Origin: Heligmosomoides polygyrus polygyrus
Taxonomy: Eukaryota; Nematoda; Chromadorea; Rhabditida; Heligmosomidae
Length of the DNA: 64,000 nucleotides
Direction of reading: 5' to 3'
Assembly (NCBI GenBank): GCA_947396885.1
Contig: OX377202.1
Location: 108,270,221-108,334,220, forward strand
Part shown: piece by piece, positions 35,080 through 44,100 of the stretch
How positions within the stretch are numbered: position 1 is the stretch's first letter
Layout: each line of letters starts with the position of its first letter
Notes under the pieces: generated by a model
The model's input: the letters and a program-made list of their open reading frames with translations, nothing else
What the model was told of the DNA's origin: nothing
Database searches by the model: none
Program-made: the position numbers and the translations under genes

Positions 35080-35640
35080 ATATAAAAGTAACTCACCATA
35101 CACACTCAGTATACCACCATTTTCCGTCGAACTATCTCCATAAATGGAAGTACTTCTATAACATTCCTTATTCTCTGATAGTATACCATATGATTCTGTG
35201 CAATGAAGTACGCAGTATCGCTGGTCTAGATCATTATGCGAAGCGAAATGAATAGAATCGGTGGTAAATATCATTATGTGCAGTTAAATGTGCGCGATAG
35301 TTGAGACAAGACAGTTGTTAAATTTTCAACCGAATTCCTTTATTTCAGACTAAAGTAGGGTACACATGCGAGAAACCGATACATATACGCTTGTTTGCAT
35401 AATGCCACCTAACTCACAAAAGTACGTAATCCCCAACAAAATGAAAGTGACCTCTTTTTTGTGCTTCTTTAGTGAGCACTATTTGCTTTAAGAATTTTCG
35501 ACCCTTTCCTCGACGAAAAGGTTGATATGAAGAGCTGTGTGGGCGATTTGTCTATGATTCATCAATGAAAAGCGCTCGAAAGGTTCGGAGATGAGGCTGT
35601 CGTCGAAAGGTGATGTTAACGCGTAGAGGAGGGGATGTCA
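35080..35640. other. AT-rich flank of the RTE, no gene seen
   Basis: It begins with the continuation of the AT-rich tandem repeat and then has no exon or repeat that I recognise. Confidence 0.4.
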
Positions 35641-35689
35641 GTTCGTCTAAAAGAACTGCAGAGAAAGGTCAACTTTTTTGGTGTATTAT

Positions 35690-36800
35690 GTTTTTGAGAC
35701 TGTTGACCTTCTTGACTCGAGGAAATGACATTAAGTATTAAGAAATGCACCAAAAATGCCAGGAGCATTTTTGGTGCATTTCTTTTTTGAAACACCATTG
35801 TCGTGCTGGAAAACAAAGCCTCTTCTCATTTTTTGCCACAACGTTTTCAGAATGACCGCATACAGGCATTGGTGTATATTTCCTAAGACTCCATGTATAG
35901 GCGGTATCCCGCGTCTGCTTATTGCCGCCCACACCATATCCGAACCTCCTCCTCCTTTGACAGTGCATTGTGTGCAGTTGGGATGGAATTCCCCACCGAC
36001 ACGTCGAGAAACATAGTATATTCCGTCAGATCCGAGCCCTCTGAACTTTGCTTCGTCTGAAGTAGCACTTTTCTCCAAGCTTCGGCCTCCTACTCCAGAT
36101 GTTGTCTGCCTGGGGTCTCAGTCGAATGCGTTCGTCTCGAGTTAAGTTGTCATCAATCCCCAGTACTTCTGTCAGATGGCGTTCTGGGTCAGGACAAGGA
36201 TCTCGCTGGGGACACCTCTCGTTCCAAGGGGAAAGCAGCGTTACTGGTGTAATTGCTCAAGCTATATCCGTAGTGTCCTTCTTTATACTCTGAGCTGGCG
36301 AAGTTCTCGTCATGCATGTACTTGTTTATCTCTGTTAACACAACATTACTTCGCATAAATGAATAAAGATAAAAGAATGTTCTCTTGCGAATCTGACGCG
36401 TGCTCTCCGATTTCACGACGATACCAACGGCTTTCGACGAGCCACGCGTTCTCCCAAATAAACGACTCAAATGCTTGGAACCGAAATTCTTATGGTCCCG
36501 CTTGCTGCTATTTCTCTGTGGACGTCAATAGCCGTTTTGAAAAGATCTTTCAAAGAATGCCGATGAATATCACCATCCTGCCTGGATGTCGTCTTACGCG
36601 TTTGTAGCTTTCTACACATTCTTGTACGCTTGAAAAACAGTAGATCTCGGCAAATTGAGCATTCCTTCGTTGTCGGGGTAGGATCATTTGAAGTCTCGAA
36701 GGAGCGCAACTGAGCCCGTTGGGCTGCGGTTAGCCACTTGCCTTTTGCCATTTTCAGGAGGACTGCTTGATGTTGAAGTGCACAATAATCGATTAGCACT
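35690..36800 (-). pseudogene. Decayed Tc1-like transposase
   Basis: The minus strand encodes KGKWLTAAQRAQLRSF near 36750 (N-terminal DNA-binding region). An interrupted middle section follows (LGIDDNLTRDERIRLRP near 36140). Then come SDEAKF, GGGGSDMVWAAISRRG and VFQHDNGVSKKK near 35780-36070, matching the SDE and QQDNA blocks of Tc1-family DDE transposases. Frames shift several times, so the gene is dead. Terminal repeats were not identified. Confidence 0.7.
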
Positions 36801-37129
36801 ATGTAAAGCTGTTTTCTTGCATGAATGATCGATTTTAACGTTGGCCTAATGCTCTACTGTAATACAGTGTGATTTTGAAGCGTGTTTCCCATCCATTACT
36901 TCATGACCATTTTCATTTCATTAGAATTTTTCTGTAAGTACAGCCTTGCCAAGACAACGTTTAGTTGTGTGTTATAAAGAATTCTTAGAGGATTCTAAAA
37001 ACATGCTCATTTTTCTCTGGGCTTCTTTGTTCCAGAGTTACGATCGAAAAACGCGGCAGAGGTAGATGTCCGTAAATATTTTGCAACCGCTGTAGATACA
37101 CATACACATATAATGTTGAATTATGCAAA

Positions 37130-37253
37130 TATAACTCCCTTTCGATGTTCGAATTCGAACGAACACTCGAAAATCTAGAGATGTCGAATATTCGACTATT
37201 CAAATAATTATTCGAATAATGATTCAAATATATTCGTTCGAGCAGAACGATAG
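37130..37253. repeat. ATTCGAAT-rich block, left part
   Basis: Repeated TTCGAAT and ATTCGA words flank the tetranucleotide array and resemble the 41-bp repeat at 37.6-37.9 kb. Confidence 0.6.
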
Positions 37254-37347
37254 CATACATACATACATACATACATACATACATACATACATACATACAT
37301 ACATACATACATACATACATACATACATACATACATACATACATACA

Positions 37348-37380
<33 letters not shown>

Positions 37381-37574
37381 GCATACATACATACATACAT
37401 ACATACATACATACATACATACATACATACATACATACATACATACATACATACATACATACATACATAAATACATACATATATGCATACATACATACAT
37501 ACATACATACATACATACATACATACATACATACATACATAAATACATACATACATACATACATACATACATAC
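37254..37574. repeat. (CATA)n tetranucleotide microsatellite, about 321 bp
   Basis: An almost pure run of CATACATACATA with a few interruptions (TATATGC, AAATAC). Every long MYVCMYVC or THTYIHTY open frame here is a translation of the repeat. Confidence 0.98.
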
Positions 37575-37599
37575 TCTAGGGCACGTATGAGAAAAGTAG

Positions 37600-37990
37600 T
37601 CCATAATATACTTATGCTCGAATGACCCATTCGAATAGGTATTCGAATGATTTTCATTCGAATTTGAATATTCGAATTCGAGTGTTCGAAAAATCGCGTT
37701 TTTCGAACGTATTCGAATTCGAATATTCAAAAAATCGCGTTTTTCGAATGTATTCGAATTCGAATATTCAAAAAATCGCGTTTTTCGAATGTATTCGAAT
37801 TCGAATATTCAAAAAATCGCGTTTTTCGAATGTATTCGAATTCGAATGTTCAGAAAAATCGCGTTTTTCGAATATATTCGATTTCGAATGCTCGAAAATT
37901 TTCGATATTCGAAACCATTCGAATATTCGCAATTTCCCAGAAAGCAAAAATTATTCAAGTATTCGAAAAGTGTCATTCGAATGCCCAACA
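37600..37990. repeat. 41-bp quasi-palindromic ATTCG repeat array, copy 1
   Basis: About five units of 41 bp with the core AAAAATCGCGTTTTTCGAAT starting near 37690, 37731, 37772, 37813 and 37854. The right end has GAAACCATTCGAATATTC. The left edge (TAGTCCATAATATACTTATGC) is the inverted form of the right edge of copy 2. Confidence 0.85.
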
Positions 37991-37999
37991 AGAATTTGT

Positions 38000-38520
38000 G
38001 TATCGGCGTATTTTGAAAAGGCTTGGTGGGTTTCTCGGGTAATTTGAGTCGCCAAAACGGTTCTGTCTGTGAATCAAAGCTGTGGTACGATGGTGGCTCG
38101 GTGCCCGGATACTGAGCGCTTCATCGATACTAGTCACTTCCCGAAAAGCCCTGTTAAGAGGGAGAACTCCCACAACGTCTCACAATGTTGAATTGCAAAA
38201 AATTTTCCACAGAGAATCGCTGCAGTGGTGAATGACCGATCGGGGACCAGTAATCGTCGCCACCCCGATTGGTGAACTCTGAGAGAAGACCACTTTCACC
38301 GATAAAAGTATGGATAGTATCAACCCATATTGATTGCCTGATCAATCTGTGACATGGTCTTCTGAACTAAGGCGCCCGCTGGAGACGTCTGGATATTTTC
38401 CAGTATTTTGTGAACCTATTCTACGCTAATTTTATGCACCTGTTCCTGTCAGTAATTTCTGACGCATCGACGATCGACAGCTCTTAGCGCGCTCCTATAT
38501 AGTATCAGACGTTTTTTAGA
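38000..38520. other. No gene seen
   Basis: No exon with matched splice sites and no shared repeat recognised. Confidence 0.4.
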
Positions 38521-38522
38521 TC

Positions 38523-38701
38523 TTAGAGTATGGACATAAGGCTTAGTTTGATCTGGACCAGTTTTGCATTCCACTCAAGCAGTTCTGGAAAGCTATTTTC
38601 GCCGTAAACGTAATAACGTAAAGGATGAAGGACAGCAGAAGGAAGAATAAAGGTAAATTCTTGTTTGGGAGGTACCAAGCATTCCACATTTATTACTGCG
38701 C
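38523..38701 (-). CDS. Possible 3'-terminal exon, unrecognised
   Basis: On the minus strand a CTTTGCACAG acceptor precedes about 58 codons, ending in TAA at 38523. Readable parts are VECLVPPKQEFTFILPS and YYVYGENSFPELLEWNAK. The composition is protein-like and has no repeat match, but no upstream exon could be placed; the next 300 bp run into a tandem repeat. Confidence 0.33.
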
Positions 38702-39049
38702 CTGTGCAAAGCGGCTGAGGAAGAGTAGGAATTGTTAACAAAAAAATTTGAAAATGATGGTTCAAGCGGCGTTTCAAACGGACGTTATTTGTCCTTCACG
38801 CTGCAGTTAAGAGTCTGACACCACAAGCTAGCAAATGTCTGCAGGATGGGCGTGAGGGTCAACAGGGTGCGCTTCTGTCTTCTGTCACGTCGGGTGTCTC
38901 ATGGTGCAGAAGAGTACCTCATGAAGTCGGCTTTGTAATTTTCGTCACGCTATGCTCTTCTGCTCCTCCGTGGTCTGAATGCTCTGCTTCTGGATTTCGT
39001 TTCTACAACGACTACAGTTCCGCAAAAGCTATATTATAAGGTAGGACTT

Positions 39050-39440
39050 CATAAAGGGGAGGCGGCGTAGGTCGGCCGGATGTTATCGATCGATTTTATC
39101 GATTTTTGTTCTGAATTGGCCATTTGAAGTGGGATTCGCATGGATACGTCGGCCGTATGCCGGACTTCACAAAGGCGAGGCGGCGTAGGTCGGCCGGATG
39201 TTATCGATCGATTTTATCGATTTTTGTTCTGAATTGGCCACTTGAAGTGGGATTCGCATGGATAGTCGGCCGTATGCCGGACTTCACAAAGGCGAGGCGG
39301 CGTAGGTCGGCCGGATGTTATCGATCGATTTTATCGATTTTTGTTCTGAATTGGCCACTTGAAGTGGGATTCGCATGGATAGTCGGCCGTATGCCGGACT
39401 TCACAAAGGAGAGGCAGTGTATGTCGGCCGGATGTTATCG
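39050..39440 (+). repeat. 117-bp tandem repeat, about 3.3 copies
   Basis: GGCCGGATGTTATCGATCGA recurs at about 39074, 39192, 39309 and 39426. Units are nearly identical. Because 117 is divisible by three, a frame stays open through the array, encoding a 39-residue repeat (GRMPDFTKARRRRSAGCYRS...). Confidence 0.92.
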
Positions 39441-39570
39441 ATCGATCTATTTTTCTGAAGTTTACCGTAGTTTATCAATATGTTGGCTGGAGAATAATTA
39501 CATTCACAAGTTCATCGCAAATAAGAAATATTTATTCCTACCACTTACTTGGGTGAATCACCAGAACGAA

Positions 39571-39666
39571 ATGAGACTGGCCCTCATGGGTTGCCTATTC
39601 CTAGCTACTTGTAATACATTTTGTGGCCGCAAAATCGACAGTGTGATATTTCACATTTCTAGATGA
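39571..39666 (+). CDS. Possible small secreted peptide or signal-peptide exon
   Basis: Starting at the ATG at 39571 the frame reads MRLALMGCLFLATCNTFCG and ends at TGA 39664-39666. That is 31 residues with a strong signal-peptide-like start. It is in frame with the tandem-repeat ORF upstream. It could be a first exon (weak GTGATA donor near 39640) or chance. Confidence 0.2.
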   Translation: MRLALMGCLFLATCNTFCGRKIDSVIFHISR

Positions 39667-39699
39667 GCAGGACGGACTTGCTACAGATTTTCATGTAGT

Positions 39700-40130
39700 A
39701 TTTTGTCGTCAGTCCTTCACTAGCTGCCGCTAGGCAAAAGCATTGTTTCATGAAAGTTCTTTAACAGTCAGTCTGCCACCAATTTCAAAAAGGATTGTTT
39801 TAAAGTGACCTAGAAGCTTACAGTGGCTCAACCAGATAATGTTCCCTTCAAATATGTTGTAAGACTTTCGTTTGTTCCTCAAAAGCAGCAATTAACAAAA
39901 CACTAGTATTCCTTTGAGAAAAATTCGTATTCCAGTAAGCAAGGAAATTAGACGCTTCCATAAGCCCTTTGATCGTTCTACGTGTAAGTTCTCTATCTCA
40001 TTTTTACGACTCACATGGGGGTTTATGAGATGCCTGTCGATAAAAACCTCGTGCTTAACTAGGAAGGGATCCGTTATGTATTGCTTCCCTTTTCTCTTCT
40101 GTGTTGTCTTCTACCATGTCTATAATACAG
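39700..40130. other. No gene seen
   Basis: No supported exon, RNA gene or shared repeat. Confidence 0.4.
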
Positions 40131-40137
40131 CCTGATT

Positions 40138-40430
40138 TTTCATTCGAATTCGAATATTCGAATCGAATATTCGAATTCGAATATTCGAAAAATCGCGTTT
40201 TTCGAATGTATTCGAATTCGAATGTTCAAAAAATCGCGTTTTTCGAATATATTCAAATTCGAATATTCAAAAAATCGCGTTTTTCGAATGTATTCGAATT
40301 CGAATGTTCAGAAAAATCGCGTTTTTCGAATATATTCGATTTCGAATGCTCGAAAATTTTCGGTATTCGAAACCATTCGAATATTCAAAATTTTTGGGAG
40401 AGCATAAGTATAGTCCATAATCATCTTTCT
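40138..40430. repeat. 41-bp ATTCG repeat array, copy 2
   Basis: Four units of the AATCGCGTTTTTCGAAT type repeat, followed by GGTATTCGAAACCATTCGAA and GAGAGCATAAGTATAGTCC. The unit order and right end match copy 1 closely. Confidence 0.85.
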
Positions 40431-41180
40431 CTATCCTCAGCCCATGAAAAACGAATGATCGTTGCACGATCTTCACTTTCTTTGCACTACTTTATTTTCC
40501 ATTTTTTTCTTTTTACTGAGCATAGTGATACCAATAGTGTTTATGACCTTTTTGTATGTATACTAGTTTTTAGGTAACATAACAAAGGTACGCAAAATTC
40601 GGTAGAAAATTATGTGGTCCGGTCCTGTTGTGCACTGCTTTTCAGGGGAAATCTCCGGGTCACTACAAAATATCTCACAAATCAACAAGAACACTTTTAA
40701 GCACCGAATACCTGGTCATTCGGCGAAACGCGATGGCTCTTTGTTCAGCCTCGATATCGCTGTTCTGCCATCAGGACACGTCACCGTTTTTCGGTGTTTC
40801 CGGAGGACGATCGACAAAGCGTGGCTATCAGCGCCGATAAGTCGTTATCAGCTACGCATATAACGGTAAGGCTACTCTTCTATCTCTAGACAGCCTTCAA
40901 TTGCTTTATTCATTCGCTTTCGTAATTTTTCTGTCTTTCTTTAATCAACGCTGAAAACTCATGATTCAAATCGCGTTATAGCTCCTTTCCGGTACGCTTA
41001 CCAGTCAGTAAAGTCAGAGCTTTTGAGAGTCACACTTCCAAGACATTAGGTTTAGAAATGCCAGCCCATCTCGGTTGGCATCGCTGTTTCTGGTGGGCTA
41101 CCCAGTTTTTCCTGGTCCCGCAAAAGTTCTTTTTCCTCTATCTTTTCACCCAGTCTCTATCCCTACTATTCAATCTAGCC
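40430..41180. other. No gene seen; upstream region of the lysozyme gene
   Basis: Contains no supported exon. It should hold the lysozyme promoter, but no motif stands out. Confidence 0.4.
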
Positions 41181-41192
41181 AATTAATTTCAG

Positions 41193-44100
41193 GATGCGAA
41201 CGATTGTTGCTCTATCTACGCTTGTGTTTTGTTGTCTGGCGAGTCCAGTTGTACAGCAAACCCAACAACATGCAGCTTCCGAGTTGGTGAGAATTTCATG
41301 TCCTTAGCAGCGAAAGAACGCACTCACCATCACCGTTCCCTCCTGTACAGTTGAACTTTCCGTACTACACTGCTTACTGATAAGCCCATTGGGAAGGAAT
41401 CTGTTTGAAGGTCTTGGAATAAAGCGGAGGGACCACGTAATAACATTAGGCCTATGTTATACCATTGCTCACCCCGAGCGAAGCCTAATGATAAGCTCCG
41501 ATATCGACTCATCGCTTCACATGATCGATGTGGGAGCTTATCATTAAGCTTCGCTCGAGATGAGCGATGGTATAACATAGGTCTTAGGGATTGCGGAGCA
41601 CACACCCTGGAAAGCCTTTTCCTGCAGGTCCCCACACCTAGGACAGCACCTCTGAGCAATTATAAGTGCACGAAAAGTCACAAGAAAAACTAGCGTTCTG
41701 CTAGACCGATTGCTGCCCTATCGCCTCCCATGCTCTTAGGTTACGCAGACCGTAGGCAGCCACATATCACTGTCGTGTGAAACGTAGCTGTTCTCGACGG
41801 AACCTACTGAAATCTAGCTAGAAGGATTCCTTTATGCTTCTAGGTTTTTCAATGGGATTTTTTATTTTGCGATTAGTTTTTGTTTTTAGATTGTTGCGTG
41901 CACTGGGTGTTTCATATAATTTATTTATTTAATTATATGTGTATACCAACATGCGACTAAAGAAGCACCATAACGACAATTCATTGGTAGTAAACACGAA
42001 AATGCGAGAAACCTCGAATTAGCGAGTCTTAAGGCAACTATCAACGCCTTTTATATTGATTAAAATGTGACAGTGTCATCCACTACTTTTNNNNNNNNNN
42101 NNNNNNNNNNNNNNNNNNNNNNNNNNNNNNNNNNNNNNNNNNNNNNNNNNNNNNNNNNNNNNNNNNNNNNNNNNNNNNNNNNNNNNNNNNNNNNNNNNNN
42201 NNNNNNNNNNNNNNNNNNNNNNNNNNNNNNNNNNNNNNNNNNNNNNNNNNNNNNNNNNNNNNNNNNNNNNNNNNNNNNNNNNNNNNNNNNCCAGTGCATG
42301 CGACAGAATCTCTACAATGTTGCTTTCATAAGGTATGCATTCATATTACGCACAGTGTGATCCTCGAGCCGACAATCGGCGCGATGAAGTCGAGATTACG
42401 AATGTCGTTCACTTCTTCGGCTTTGGAGAGCGTTTATTGTGCACGCGACGCGCGGCGCAATGCAGTGATAGGCTCCCAAAAGCCGCATGCACACTTTGCA
42501 GCGAGCAGTGGGCAGTGGAATGTGGGTGGAGCTGGTCACCGAGCTGCCACTGCTGCTGCGGCTGCTGTCCGCAGCACTGCAGCAGCGTAAGTGTTAATAG
42601 CATCGCACTGCCAGCTGCGAGCAACGATACTCGCTGCCATGCGCGCGTTCGCGGCGCGGCGCGGCAGCTGTTCAAGCTGCACCGTGCACCATTGCGGTCC
42701 CGCCACGAATCTATACACCTGGCAAGTTGCCAAGCGTCGCTCCACCCACTAAAATCAATACTCAGATCCGAACCAGTTTCTTTAAGCCTCAAGTGGCTGG
42801 TATCGAGGATGTAAGCTGTCATAACGATGTTTTGTTGCGATCAAAACTTCTAGCGCCAGGTAGGACTCGAACCCGCCCTCTGTCCGGGCGGGAATGCTCT
42901 ACGTCTTTACACCACCGGATTAATACTCAGATCATTTTCATCGGCCATCCGACTAGGGACGGATTGGAGCATATTGAAAGGCGAAGAGCCTCGATAAATG
43001 TGAGTGCAGCCAAAGCTGATAAACACGTAGTGGAACAGAGTAACTTGTTAATGATCGAGTTAGAATTAGGATAAAGTGTTTGGACACCACACATCGTTTC
43101 AAAGCACATTACTCCTACACTGGCCCAACCATTGGAAATGGTAAAGAGAGATAGCAAAAAGTTGCGTGGATGGATTTCCTAGTATGCGAAAGAGCGCACA
43201 TGGCTAACCTTCAATAAATGCTCGAATATAAATGCATATAATATGACTTCTCCTCGTCCTCATTTGCCAAGCGATTCTCATCCAAGCGGCACAACTGTAA
43301 ACAGTGTGGCCTCTGCCGGCTAGAAGACTTCCCGCGTCCATCGCCGGCGTGGCTTAGTTTTTCGCGCTGCGTGCGGTGTTTTTCGTTGGTCCTGCGCGGA
43401 TTGCCTTGCTTGCAGAGCGACAAGCAATGCGGCGAGCACTGACGAGCATCTCATCCTTTCGCGTCGCTCTGCAAAAGTCATTAACGCGATTACATCGCGG
43501 CGACGGGAAGTATGCAGGAGGCCTTATGCAGAGGCTAGCGCTCTCTCGACCGGTGTATAACACCCGTCTTAATTCCGTTTTATGGCGAGCTCGGCTCTTC
43601 CGGCACAGGCAATAGTGCCCGTACCTTGGTCAACAAGGTTTCACAAAAACCAGGCGCTATTGATCAGCTAGCCAACGTCGATCTATGTCATTAGCACGGA
43701 AGACAAAAGACGAGACGAGTGCACACGAGTAGAAGACTGGCTGATTACTGGTGAAAATAAACGATCAATGATTTAAGAGTTATTAAGAATTCGAGAAAAC
43801 ATTTTTAGTAGTTAAGTCCTGTTTTTACTCCCTTATTCCATGAAGAAATTAAAGGACAGCATTACAGAGCGTACTCACCATCTGGACAAGGACAAATAGA
43901 TGCCTACGCATGCGCCAACATTCAAAACGCCAATGCTGGTTAGTGATTATCAGTCAACCCTCGCGGTGAGCGTTCTAGAAACTATACACAACTTTCAGAG
44001 ATCTTAACTAAGTTAAGGAACTGAACAAGCAGGAGCCGGATTCATCAGCGACTAACAGCAATTTAACAGAGATAATACAGCCGAAATCCCTGATAGCGCG

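Noticed and set aside
36985..37730. Long open frames of YVCMYVCM and THTYIHTY peptides
   Set aside because: Translations of the CATA microsatellite in several frames; no independent coding signal.
39050..39440. CRISPR array
   Set aside because: Units are contiguous with no unique spacers, and the genome is eukaryotic. The same applies to the 41-bp ATTCG arrays.
42060..42360. Frames consisting mostly of X across the N run
   Set aside because: The gap is unsequenced; only the part from 42291 to 42332 is used, as lysozyme exon 2.
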